In this document: in pieces, positions 13,656 to 21,691 of the stretch | Layout of the letters: each line of letters starts with the position of its first letter | Position numbering within the stretch: the first letter of the stretch is position 1 | Assembly: GCA_045134375.1 (NCBI GenBank) | Contig: JBGUVL010000030.1 | Coordinates: 1-22,760 of the forward strand | Length of the DNA: 22,760 nucleotides | Source of the DNA: JBGUVL01 sp045134375 | GTDB taxonomy: Bacteria > Bacillota_I > Bacilli_A > Erysipelotrichales > Erysipelotrichaceae | Reading direction: 5' to 3' | Program-made: the position numbers and the translations under genes | The notes under the pieces: generated by a model | What the model saw: only the letters and a program-made list of their open reading frames with translations | What the model was told of the DNA's origin: nothing | The model's database searches: none

Positions 13656-13661
13656 ATTATA
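13656..13661 (-). promoter_or_regulatory. -10 element of the Tpx-like gene
   Basis: TATAAT on the minus strand (13661-13656), 22 bp before the chosen start codon. The -35 region is poor. The promoter is divergent from that of pgk. Confidence 0.55.
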
Positions 13662-13691
13662 GCTTAAATGTGAAAAATTGCACATAGGTAC

Positions 13692-13720
13692 TTTAAACAA
13701 AAAATGGAAAATGCTATAAT
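13692..13720 (+). promoter_or_regulatory. pgk-tpiA promoter
   Basis: TTTAAA (13692-13697), 17-bp spacer, TATAAT (13715-13720); the pgk ribosome site TAGGAGG follows at 13736-13742. Confidence 0.7.
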
Positions 13721-13749
13721 AATGGCGGTTATGATTAGGAGGCTATATT

Positions 13750-14934
13750 ATGGCAAAAAGAACTGTAAAAGATTTGAATGTTGCTGGAAAACGCGTAATT
13801 GTACGTTGTGATTTTAACGTACCTAGAAAAGATGGTGTGATTACGGATGATAATCGTATCGTTATGGCTTTGCCAACAATTAAATATTTAGTGGAAAACA
13901 AAGCACGTGTTATTCTGATGTCACATTTAGGAAAGGTTAAGACAGAAGAAGACAAAGCGAAAAATGATTTAAGCTGTGTTGCTGTACGTTTACAGGAATT
14001 ATTACCTGATGTTAAGGTAACGTTCTGTCCAGTAACAAGAGGAGCTGAATTGGAAGAAGCAGTGGCTGCTTTAAACGATGGAGAAATCGTATTAATGCAG
14101 AATACTCGTTATGAAAAGGGAGAAAGCAAAAACGATCCTGAGTTAGGTGCTTATTGGGCTAGTTTAGGAGAAGTATTCGTAGAAGATGCATTCGGTTCAG
14201 TTCACCGTGCGCATGCTTCAACGGTAGGTATTCCTACTAATTTAAAAGAAAATGGTTTAGGATTCTTAGTAGAAAAAGAAGTTACCATGTTAGGAAAAGC
14301 AGTGGATGAACCAGCACACCCATTTGTTGCTATCATTGGTGGTTCAAAAGTATCAAGTAAAATCGATGTTATTGATAACTTGTTAAAGAAAGCAGATAAA
14401 GTAATTATCGGTGGTGGTATGGCTTATACCTTCATGAAAGCGCAGGGTGGATCTATCGGTACATCATTAGTGGAAGATGACAAATTAGATTTAGCAAAAG
14501 AATATTTAGAAAAAGCGGGAGAACAGTTAGTGTTACCAGTGGATAATGTAGTTGCGGATGCGTTTAGTGAAGAAGCCAACACTCAGGTTTGCAAATCTGG
14601 TGAAATTCCAGAAGGATGGATGGGATTGGATATCGGTCCTGCTTCTGTTGAATTATTTAAGAAAACACTGGAAGGTGCAAAAACAGTCGTATGGAATGGC
14701 CCAATGGGTGTATTCGAAATGAAGAAATTTGCTAAGGGAACCGAAGCGGTATGTGCAGCAATTTCTGAATTACCAGAAGCAATTACTGTAATTGGTGGTG
14801 GTGATTCTGCTGCTGCAGCAAAACAGTTAGGATATGCTGAAAAATTCTCACACGTATCCACTGGTGGAGGGGCATCCTTAGAATATATGGAAGGTAAAAC
14901 TTTACCAGGAATTGCTATTATTGAAGAAAAATAA
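13750..14934 (+). CDS. pgk: Phosphoglycerate kinase
   Basis: Cytoplasmic glycolytic enzyme transferring phosphate from 1,3-bisphosphoglycerate to ADP, an ATP-yielding step. The 394-residue length is standard for a monomeric bacterial PGK. Motifs: RCDFNVP (19-25) and MSHLGKV in the N-terminal substrate domain, GGSKVSSKIDVI at the hinge, and the nucleotide-binding GGGDSAAA (349-356) near the C-terminus. The start has TAGGAGG 7 nt upstream. It is the first gene of a two-gene unit with tpiA, 17 bp apart. The usual upstream partners cggR and gapA are absent; the Tpx-like gene lies divergently instead. Confidence 0.98.
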   Translation: MAKRTVKDLNVAGKRVIVRCDFNVPRKDGVITDDNRIVMALPTIKYLVENKARVILMSHLGKVKTEEDKAKNDLSCVAVRLQELLPDVKVTFCPVTRGAELEEAVAALNDGEIVLMQNTRYEKGESKNDPELGAYWASLGEVFVEDAFGSVHRAHASTVGIPTNLKENGLGFLVEKEVTMLGKAVDEPAHPFVAIIGGSKVSSKIDVIDNLLKKADKVIIGGGMAYTFMKAQGGSIGTSLVEDDKLDLAKEYLEKAGEQLVLPVDNVVADAFSEEANTQVCKSGEIPEGWMGLDIGPASVELFKKTLEGAKTVVWNGPMGVFEMKKFAKGTEAVCAAISELPEAITVIGGGDSAAAAKQLGYAEKFSHVSTGGGASLEYMEGKTLPGIAIIEEK

Positions 14935-14951
14935 TTGAAGGGGAGAAAAAA

Positions 14952-15695
14952 ATGAGAAAACCTATTATTGTTGGAAACTGGAAAATGAATAAAACAATTG
15001 CTGAAGCAAAAGAATTTATTGCGGCAGTGGATGGAAACGTACACGATGGCGCTACTTTCGGTATTGCAACTTCATTCTTAGCTTTAAATGAAGCAAATCA
15101 GATGGCTAAGAACTTAATCGTTGCTGCTGAAAACTGCCACTTTGAAGATGCTGGTGCATTTACAGGAGAAGTAAGTGTTCCTATGCTAGAAGAAATCGGT
15201 GTTAAATATTGCATTATCGGGCACTCGGAAAGAAGAGAAATGTTTGGTGATACGGATGAAACAGTAAACAAAAAAGCAAAAAGATTAATCAAAGCAGGAA
15301 TTACTCCAATCTTATGTATTGGTGAAACCGAAGCTGCTTATGATGCAGGGGAAACAGAAAAAGTAATCCGTGATCAGTTAACTGGTTCTTTGGCTGATTT
15401 GTGTCCTGAATGTGTAGGTAATATGGTAATTGCTTACGAACCAATTTGGGCAATCGGTACAGGAAAATCAGCAACAAAAGAAGATGCTCAGAAATGCTGT
15501 GCTATCGTACGTGATCAGGTTAAGGTAATGTATGGAGAAGAAGCTGCTGCTAAAGTAAGAGTACAATACGGTGGATCAGTAAAACCAAATAACATCGCTG
15601 AATATATGGCTTGTGAAGACATTGACGGTGCATTGATTGGTGGCGCTAGCTTAAAAGCAGACTCTTTTAATGAAATTATTGAAAAAGTAAAATAA
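14952..15695 (+). CDS. tpiA: Triose-phosphate isomerase
   Basis: Interconverts dihydroxyacetone phosphate and glyceraldehyde 3-phosphate in glycolysis. The 247-residue TIM barrel has every catalytic feature: GNWKMNK with Lys11, IIGHSERR with His91, YEPIWAIGTGK with Glu163 and loop 6, and the phosphate-binding QYGGSVKPNN. The ribosome site AAGGGGAG lies in the 17-bp gap after pgk, and a terminator follows directly, so pgk-tpiA is a two-gene operon. The usual phosphoglycerate mutase and enolase genes do not follow here. Confidence 0.98.
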   Translation: MRKPIIVGNWKMNKTIAEAKEFIAAVDGNVHDGATFGIATSFLALNEANQMAKNLIVAAENCHFEDAGAFTGEVSVPMLEEIGVKYCIIGHSERREMFGDTDETVNKKAKRLIKAGITPILCIGETEAAYDAGETEKVIRDQLTGSLADLCPECVGNMVIAYEPIWAIGTGKSATKEDAQKCCAIVRDQVKVMYGEEAAAKVRVQYGGSVKPNNIAEYMACEDIDGALIGGASLKADSFNEIIEKVK

Positions 15696-15701
15696 TAAAT
15701 G

Positions 15702-15726
15702 AGGGAGCTTAAATAGCTTCCTTTTT
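15702..15726 (+). terminator. pgk-tpiA terminator
   Basis: AGGGAGCT (15702-15709) pairs with AGCTTCCT (15715-15722), one G-U pair, then a short T run. Confidence 0.82.
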
Positions 15727-15854
15727 ATTTTCAACAATAGAAACACGATGTTTTTCTAAAACGGACATAATCATGTGATTGTAAGAGTATGAAAAACAAA
15801 AACGCAATCGCATGAAAGTATTTACATTTTTTGTATGAAAATAAGTAAAAAATG

Positions 15855-15884
15855 TGATTTCAAAGTGAAAAAAATCTGAAATCA
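15855..15884 (+). promoter_or_regulatory. Dyad upstream of the oppA promoter
   Basis: TGATTTCA (15855-15862) and TGAAATCA (15877-15884) are perfect inverted copies with centres 22 bp apart, about two helical turns. The right half-site ends 2 bp before the -35. It could be an operator; no known consensus is matched. Confidence 0.4.
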
Positions 15885-15886
15885 TA

Positions 15887-15915
15887 TTGTCAAGGTTGTG
15901 AAAATATACTATAAT
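15887..15915 (+). promoter_or_regulatory. oppA promoter
   Basis: TTGTCA (15887-15892), 17-bp spacer, TATAAT (15910-15915). A strong GGGAGGAG ribosome site follows before oppA. Confidence 0.85.
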
Positions 15916-15959
15916 ATCATCATTATCAATGGTATATTGATGAGGGAGGAGATTTTGAT

Positions 15960-17618
15960 ATGAAAATCAAAAAAATGCTTACAGGTGTTTTATCCTTAGC
16001 TTTATGTGCCTCTGTTTTAGTTGGATGCGGTGGATCAGGATCTAACGATAACAGTATCACAGTAAACTTAGGAAGTGAACCATCAAAATTGAACACAGTA
16101 TTAGCGACTGGTTCTCCAGATGGTAACGTATTAAGACACTGTATGGAAGGTCTAGTAACACTAGATGAAAATGATGAGGCACAACCAGGTGTAGCAAAAG
16201 AATGGAAAACATCAGAAGATGGAAAGACAGTAACTTTCAAACTTCGTAAAGATGCTACATGGAGTAATGGTGAAAAAGTAACTGCAAAAGATTTCGAATT
16301 TGCATTTACTCAGCAGTTCAATCAGGCAAATGCTGCTGACTATGCAAGTACTTGGGCACCATTAGTAGAAGGTGCAGAAGCATTCTATGCTGCTACTGAA
16401 AAAGGAACTGACACAGATGCTGCTAAAGCTGCTTTCGAAAACCGTGGATGGGTAGCAGAAGATGACTATACATTTGTTGTACATTTAGTTAACCCAACGG
16501 CTTATTTCGTACCATTAATGGCTTACACAAGCTTCTATCCAGTAAACGAAGATGCTTGGAAGGAATTTGGTGGAGCAGAAGAATATGCTACAGAAGCTGA
16601 CAAGATGATTTATAATGGTGCATTCGAAATTACGGAATGGACACACGAAGATCAGATCGTATTTGCTAAGAGAGCAGATTACTGGAATGCAGATAAAATT
16701 AATTTAGATAAAATGACATTCCGTATGATCGTTGACAGCAATGCTGCATTAAATGAATATAATTCCGGTGGTCTTGATATGGTTGGATTAACTGGTGATC
16801 AGGCTGCTCAGTTAAGAGAAGAAGGAAAAGAAGTATTAAAATACAATGATGGATCTAACTTCTATTTAGAATTCAACACAACAAAACCAGGATTAAATAA
16901 TGCTAAGATTCGTAAAGCATTAACTTATGCATTAGATGCTCAGCAGTTCATTGAAAACATTTTAAAGAACTCTTCTACTGTTGCTAATTCATTTACACCA
17001 GCGGCAATTAACAATGGTGAATTCACAAAACAAGTTGGTGATTTAATGAACCGTGATACAATTGCTCCAACAGGTGCAAAAGAAATGCCAGAAGTTAAGA
17101 AAATGTTTGAAGAAGGTTTAGCTGAAGAAGGTTTAACTGCAGATCAGTTAGATTTAGAATTATTAGCTGATGAAGGTGATTCTGTTACTACAATGTGTGC
17201 TTATGTACAGGAACAGTTCAAAACAATTTTAGGTGTTGATCTTGAAATTAATCAGCAGACATTCCAATCAAGAATTGAAAAGATGAATTCTCACGATTTC
17301 TCTATCGTATTCGCTGGTTGGGGTCCAGATTATAATGATCCAATGACATTCATGGATTTATGGTTAACTGGTGGTGGAAATAACCACACATCATGGTCAA
17401 ATGCAAAATATGATGAATTGATTAAAAATGCTGCAAAAGAAGCTGATGCGACTGCTCGTACGAACATGTTGATTGAAGCAGAAAAGATCTTAGCTGATGA
17501 AATGCCAGTTGGTTATGTATATTGCCGTGTAAGAGATTATGCTGTTTCTGACAGAGTAAGTGGAATCTATCGTACAGCATTCCAGGATTTAAACTGTAAA
17601 TTTGCAAAAGTTAAATAA
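15960..17618 (+). CDS. oppA: Oligopeptide-binding lipoprotein of an ABC importer
   Basis: The extracellular solute-binding subunit of a peptide importer, tethered to the membrane by lipid. The 552 residues start with KIKK, a hydrophobic core and the lipobox LVGC (Cys23), followed by a Gly/Ser/Asn-rich linker. The family 5 solute-binding pattern is clear: LGSEPSKLNTVLAT near the start, PGVAKEWKTSEDGKTVTFKLR, and TAKDFEFAFTQ. The C-terminal lobe contains the typical DYNDPMTFMD region. It is the first gene of oppABCDF, with a hairpin between it and oppB that would favour higher oppA expression, matching the need for excess binding protein. Peptide rather than nickel or sugar is the likely substrate, but the exact preference is unknown. 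Confidence 0.93.
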   Translation: MKIKKMLTGVLSLALCASVLVGCGGSGSNDNSITVNLGSEPSKLNTVLATGSPDGNVLRHCMEGLVTLDENDEAQPGVAKEWKTSEDGKTVTFKLRKDATWSNGEKVTAKDFEFAFTQQFNQANAADYASTWAPLVEGAEAFYAATEKGTDTDAAKAAFENRGWVAEDDYTFVVHLVNPTAYFVPLMAYTSFYPVNEDAWKEFGGAEEYATEADKMIYNGAFEITEWTHEDQIVFAKRADYWNADKINLDKMTFRMIVDSNAALNEYNSGGLDMVGLTGDQAAQLREEGKEVLKYNDGSNFYLEFNTTKPGLNNAKIRKALTYALDAQQFIENILKNSSTVANSFTPAAINNGEFTKQVGDLMNRDTIAPTGAKEMPEVKKMFEEGLAEEGLTADQLDLELLADEGDSVTTMCAYVQEQFKTILGVDLEINQQTFQSRIEKMNSHDFSIVFAGWGPDYNDPMTFMDLWLTGGGNNHTSWSNAKYDELIKNAAKEADATARTNMLIEAEKILADEMPVGYVYCRVRDYAVSDRVSGIYRTAFQDLNCKFAKVK

Positions 17619-17645
17619 GAATTACTGAGGGATATTTACAGAAAT

Positions 17646-17681
17646 AGGGCTATGTGATACCATATAGCCCTAGCTTTTTTT
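17646..17681 (+). terminator. Hairpin between oppA and oppB (partial terminator)
   Basis: AGGGCTAT (17646-17653) pairs with ATAGCCCT (17664-17671), followed shortly by seven T. It has terminator form inside the operon, so it probably lets only part of transcription continue into oppB or protects the oppA mRNA 3' end. Confidence 0.8.
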
Positions 17682-17708
17682 AACAATTAGAATAGGAGTT
17701 GACAGAAT

Positions 17709-18653
17709 ATGATTAAATACATATTAAAACGTATTGGTTATGCATTACTGACAATTCTGCTTTTAACAGGTATTACTTTTACAATGATGCACGCTCTTCC
17801 TGGTGATCCATTTATGGGTGCAAAGGAAATTAATCCTACTACGAAGGCTGCAATGATGAGAAAGTATGGCTTAGATAAACCATTGCCGGAGCAGTTTGTT
17901 ATTTATGTTTCCAATGTTGCAAAAGGTGATTTTGGTATTTCAATTAAAACGAATCGTCCAGTAAGTCGTATTATTGGTGAAGCGTTCCCATATTCATGCG
18001 AATTAGGTATTCGCGCCATTATTATAGCAGCAATTGTAGGTGTTGCGCTTGGTGCGTATGCGGCAATACGTCGAGGAAAAATAGGTGACACGATTGCAAT
18101 GCTGATTGCGGTCATCGGTGTGTCGGTACCTAGTTTTATTGTGGCCGCCCTGCTTCAGTATTTCCTGGGACTGAAGTTAGGAAGAGTTTTGGGATTCCAG
18201 TTATTCCCAATTACAGGATGGTCGACAGAAGCAAGCAAGATATTGCCTTCCATTGCCTTAAGCTTTGGTACAATGGCAACATTATCTCGTTTGATGCGTA
18301 CGAGTATGTTAGACGTACTTGCTTCTGATTATATTAAGACCGCAAAAGCAAAAGGTCTTTCGGAATGGACCATTATTTGGAAACATGCTTTGCGTAATGC
18401 GTGTATGCCAGTTGTTACGGTATTAGGACCAACGATTGCTGCATTATTGACCGGAGCATTCGTTGTGGAAAAGGTATTTGCTATCCCTGGTATGGGTAAA
18501 TTCTTTGTTAATGCGATTAACCAACAGGATTATACATTGATTGCAGGAACAACTATTTTCTATGGTGTGTTCTTAATTATCTCAATTCTTGTAGTAGATA
18601 TTTTATATGGAATCATCGATCCGCGTATTGATGTGGCTGGAAAGAAGGATTAG
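17709..18653 (+). CDS. oppB: Oligopeptide ABC importer permease OppB
   Basis: One of two membrane subunits forming the peptide channel. The 314-residue protein has about six membrane segments. It opens with the OppB-type first helix followed by ALPGDPFMGAKEI and the periplasmic-side segment MMRKYGLDKPLPEQFVIY. The cytoplasmic EAA loop that contacts the ATPases is DYIKTAKAKGLSEWTIIWKH at about residues 207-226. The ribosome site AGGAG is 10 nt upstream. OppC begins 2 bp after the stop, so the two partners are translated together. Confidence 0.95.
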   Translation: MIKYILKRIGYALLTILLLTGITFTMMHALPGDPFMGAKEINPTTKAAMMRKYGLDKPLPEQFVIYVSNVAKGDFGISIKTNRPVSRIIGEAFPYSCELGIRAIIIAAIVGVALGAYAAIRRGKIGDTIAMLIAVIGVSVPSFIVAALLQYFLGLKLGRVLGFQLFPITGWSTEASKILPSIALSFGTMATLSRLMRTSMLDVLASDYIKTAKAKGLSEWTIIWKHALRNACMPVVTVLGPTIAALLTGAFVVEKVFAIPGMGKFFVNAINQQDYTLIAGTTIFYGVFLIISILVVDILYGIIDPRIDVAGKKD

Positions 18654-18655
18654 TT

Positions 18656-19657
18656 ATGTTTAAAAAGAATAAAAATAATGAAGCTGCAGCTACACCAGTG
18701 GTAAAGGATGAAGTGTTTTCCGTAAACTGTGATGTAGCAGCAAATGAATTTGAATGGGTTGGACAAGATGTCAAAGGCATGCAGGAAATTAGTCGTCCTA
18801 GTATTAGTTATTGGAAAGATGCAATGCGTCGTATCAAAAGTGATAAAGTAGCCATGTTCTTTTTGTTCGTATTGCTTGTTATCGTAATATTGGCAATCGT
18901 TGTTCCAATGGTTTCTCCCTATACGATGAGTGAACAACATTTGCAACACACGAATAAAGGAATGTTTTTCAGTGATGATGGATGTTTCCATATTTTTGGA
19001 ACGGATAATCTGGGGCGTGACCAGTTTGTTCGTATTTGGGAAGGGGCTCGTGTCTCTATGTTCATTGCTACGGCAGCCGTATTCGCCAATGGTGTATTAG
19101 GAATTATTTATGGTGGTATCTCTGGTTATTTTGGAGGTATGATTGATAATATCATGATGCGTATCGTAGAAATTATCAATGGAATTCCATATTTGATGAT
19201 CGTAATTTTATTGTTGGTCGTTATGGATCGTGGTGTTGGTACGATTGTCCTTGCGATGATGATTACCGGTTGGACGGGAATGGCTCGTTTGGTCCGTGGT
19301 CAAGTGATGCAGTTAAAAGAAATGGAATATGTTATTGCAGCGAAAACATTAGGAGCTAGTGCTGGAAGAATCATTGGAAAACACATGATTCCTAACTTGC
19401 TTTCCATTGTTATCGTTAACTTAACATTGGCAATTCCAAGTGCTATATTCTCAGAAGCGTTTCTTTCATTCATTGGATTAGGAGTTAAAATTCCATTATC
19501 GAGCTGGGGTACTTTGGCGAATGATGGTATTACCGTATTCCAAAGATATCCACTGCAGCTGATTTTACCAGCATTCTTTATCAGTATTACAATGTTGAGT
19601 TTCAATATGCTTGGGGATAAACTGCGTGATGCATTTGACCCTAAATTAAGGAGGTAA
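18656..19657 (+). CDS. oppC: Oligopeptide ABC importer permease OppC
   Basis: The second membrane subunit, partner of OppB. The 333 residues begin with a soluble N-terminal extension of about 60 residues, rich in Asn/Ala/Glu, then the OppC N-terminal motif SYWKDAMRRIKSDKVAM and the first helix. HIFGTDNLGRDQFVRIWEGA is the typical OppC/DppC segment. The EAA loop is EYVIAAKTLGASAGRIIGKH, and FLSFIGLGVKIPLSSWG is the conserved region after it. The start has AAGGA in the end of oppB. OppD follows 8 bp later with its ribosome site inside the oppC end. Confidence 0.95.
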   Translation: MFKKNKNNEAAATPVVKDEVFSVNCDVAANEFEWVGQDVKGMQEISRPSISYWKDAMRRIKSDKVAMFFLFVLLVIVILAIVVPMVSPYTMSEQHLQHTNKGMFFSDDGCFHIFGTDNLGRDQFVRIWEGARVSMFIATAAVFANGVLGIIYGGISGYFGGMIDNIMMRIVEIINGIPYLMIVILLLVVMDRGVGTIVLAMMITGWTGMARLVRGQVMQLKEMEYVIAAKTLGASAGRIIGKHMIPNLLSIVIVNLTLAIPSAIFSEAFLSFIGLGVKIPLSSWGTLANDGITVFQRYPLQLILPAFFISITMLSFNMLGDKLRDAFDPKLRR

Positions 19658-19665
19658 GATCATAT

Positions 19666-20670
19666 ATGTCAAAAAGAATTTTAGATATTAAAGACTTATA
19701 TGTTTCATTTGATACATACGCAGGGGAAGTACAAGCAGTCCGTGGAGTTACTTATCATGTTGATGAAGGGGAAATCCTTGCGGTTGTAGGAGAGTCTGGT
19801 TGTGGGAAAAGTGTTACCGCACAGACGATCATGAAATTAAATCCAATGCCACCAGCTCGTATTAAGAGTGGAGAATTAACTTTAGATGGTATTGATATTG
19901 TAGCTGCCGATGAAAAGGAAATGCAGTCGATTCGTGGAAAAGACGTTAGTATGATTTTCCAGGATCCAATGACATGTTTAAATCCGACAATGCAGGTTGG
20001 GAAGCAGATTGTAGAAGCGATTAAACACCACCAGCATTTAGATAAAAAAGAAGCGGAAGAAAAAGCAATTGAAGTTTTAAAACAGGTTCAGATACCAAAT
20101 GCGGAAGAACGCTCTAAGCAATATCCGCACCAGTTCTCGGGAGGAATGCGTCAGCGTGCAATGATTGCTATGGCTCTTTCTTGTAATCCTAAACTGTTGA
20201 TTGCCGATGAACCAACTACCGCTTTGGATGTTACCATTCAGGCACAGATTTTAGAATTGTTAGCTGAAATTCGTAAACAGAGAAATACAGCAATTATTCT
20301 GATTACCCATGATATGGGGGTAGTAGCTAATTTAGCGGATCGTATCGCTGTTATGTATGCAGGTAAAATTGTGGAAACTGGAACTGCTGCTGATGTGTTC
20401 TATAAAACCTCTCATCCATATACCAAGGCATTATTAAGCAGTCTTCCAAAACATGATACCAATAAGAGCGATCGTTTGACTTCGATTCCTGGAACGCCAC
20501 CTGATTTATTGAATCCACCAAAGGGATGTGCTTTCGCAAATCGTTGTGAGCATTGTATGAAAATTTGTAAGAGCAAACAGCCGCCGGTATTTAAGCTTGG
20601 AAATGGACATGAAACTAGCTGTTGGTTGCATCATAAAGATTGTCCTTCCAAGTTAAAGGAGGAGAAATAA
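19666..20670 (+). CDS. oppD: Oligopeptide ABC importer ATPase OppD
   Basis: Cytoplasmic ATPase driving the importer. The 334-residue protein has Walker A GESGCGKS (42-49), Q-loop IFQDPMTCLNP, signature FSGGMRQR, Walker B LLIADEPTTALD and switch LITHDMG. The C-terminal oligopeptide/dipeptide domain has GCAFANRCEHCMKIC and a later Cys before WLHH; four cysteines of this domain bind an iron-sulfur cluster in some homologues. The ribosome site TAAGGAGG is in the end of oppC. The stop is immediately followed by the oppF ATG. Confidence 0.96.
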   Translation: MSKRILDIKDLYVSFDTYAGEVQAVRGVTYHVDEGEILAVVGESGCGKSVTAQTIMKLNPMPPARIKSGELTLDGIDIVAADEKEMQSIRGKDVSMIFQDPMTCLNPTMQVGKQIVEAIKHHQHLDKKEAEEKAIEVLKQVQIPNAEERSKQYPHQFSGGMRQRAMIAMALSCNPKLLIADEPTTALDVTIQAQILELLAEIRKQRNTAIILITHDMGVVANLADRIAVMYAGKIVETGTAADVFYKTSHPYTKALLSSLPKHDTNKSDRLTSIPGTPPDLLNPPKGCAFANRCEHCMKICKSKQPPVFKLGNGHETSCWLHHKDCPSKLKEEK

Positions 20671-21621
20671 ATGGAAAAATTAGTTACTTTAGAAGGTGTT
20701 ACCAAACATTTCCATGTTAGTGGGGGTACACTAAAAGCAGTCGATAATGTAACCTTTGATATTCATCGTGGTGAAACCGTAGGTTTAGTAGGTGAGTCTG
20801 GATGTGGAAAGTCTACATTAGGGCGTGTTGTTATGGGTGTTTACCAACCAACGGCTGGGAAAATCACTTATGATGGAAAAGAATTAAACATTAAAACGGG
20901 AAAAGATCGTTATGAATATGCGAAAAAAGCACAGATGATCTTCCAGGATCCTTATGCTTCTTTAAATCCTCGTATGACAGTAGGAAGCATTATTGCGGAA
21001 GGAATGGAAATTCATGGAATGTACGATGCGCAGCGTCGTAATGAACGAGTGGATGAATTATTAGAATTAGTAGGATTAAATAAGGAATTTAGAAATCGTT
21101 TCCCTCACGAATTTTCTGGAGGGCAAAGACAGCGTATTGGGATTGCTCGTGCATTAGCCGTTGAGCCTGAATTCTTGGTATGTGATGAACCGATTTCTGC
21201 ATTGGATATTTCGATTCAGTCACAGGTTATCAATCTATTGATTGATCTGCAGAAGAAATTAAATTTATCCTATTTATTCATTGCACATGATTTGGATATC
21301 GTACGTTACATCTCCGATCGTATCGTTGTTATGTACTTAGGAAATGTGGTGGAAATTGGTAGCAGTGATGAAGTTTATAATAATGCGCTTCATCCGTATT
21401 CGCAGGCATTGCTGTCGGCGGTTCCAATTCCTGATCCAGAATTAGAACGCAAAAAACAGCGTATTATTTTGGAAGGTGATGTACCAAGTCCAATCAATCT
21501 TCCTTCTGGTTGTCCATTTGCTGGAAGATGTATTCATGCAACGGATCATTGCCGTAGCGAAAAACCGGAATTAAGAGAAGTAAAACCAGGACATTTCGCT
21601 GCTTGTCATATTGTAAAGTAA
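20671..21621 (+). CDS. oppF: Oligopeptide ABC importer ATPase OppF
   Basis: The second ATPase of the importer, pairing with OppD. The 316-residue protein has Walker A GESGCGKST (41-49), Q-loop MIFQDPYASLNPRM, signature FSGGQRQR, Walker B FLVCDEPISALD and switch FIAHDL. The C-terminal domain has GCPFAGRC and further Cys residues in HATDHCRS and AACH, again fitting an iron-sulfur-type motif. The start directly abuts the oppD stop, with AAAGGAGGAG just upstream inside oppD. A strong terminator overlaps its stop codon, ending the operon. Confidence 0.96.
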   Translation: MEKLVTLEGVTKHFHVSGGTLKAVDNVTFDIHRGETVGLVGESGCGKSTLGRVVMGVYQPTAGKITYDGKELNIKTGKDRYEYAKKAQMIFQDPYASLNPRMTVGSIIAEGMEIHGMYDAQRRNERVDELLELVGLNKEFRNRFPHEFSGGQRQRIGIARALAVEPEFLVCDEPISALDISIQSQVINLLIDLQKKLNLSYLFIAHDLDIVRYISDRIVVMYLGNVVEIGSSDEVYNNALHPYSQALLSAVPIPDPELERKKQRIILEGDVPSPINLPSGCPFAGRCIHATDHCRSEKPELREVKPGHFAACHIVK

Positions 21622-21648
21622 AATTGCACGTCTTCGTGCAATTTTTTA
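21620..21648 (+). terminator. oppABCDF terminator
   Basis: AAATTGCACG (21621-21630) pairs with CGTGCAATTT (21635-21644) around a TCTT loop, followed by a T run. It overlaps the oppF stop. Confidence 0.92.
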
Positions 21649-21660
21649 TTATTTACTTTA

Positions 21661-21669
21661 TGTTACAAT
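21661..21669 (+). promoter_or_regulatory. Extended -10 promoter for the second permease gene
   Basis: TG-T-TACAAT, an extended -10 hexamer, about 23 bp before the start codon at 21692. The -35 region is the T run of the preceding terminator and is poor. Confidence 0.5.
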
Positions 21670-21691
21670 AGGAAAAGAAAGGAGGAAATCG

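Noticed and set aside
14583..15044. 153-residue minus-strand frame opposite pgk-tpiA
   Set aside because: It is antisense to two certain genes, low in complexity of meaning and without a ribosome site; a shadow frame.
15813..15826. TGAAAGTATTTACA upstream of oppA as a cre site
   Set aside because: The essential central CG is replaced by TA, so it does not satisfy the cre consensus.
15870..15884. CodY-like box upstream of oppA
   Set aside because: Only about 9 of 15 positions agree with the consensus, too few in AT-rich DNA.
17699..17732. TTGACA before oppB as an internal promoter
   Set aside because: The matching -10 (TATTAA) would lie inside oppB and the transcript would start beyond the oppB start codon.
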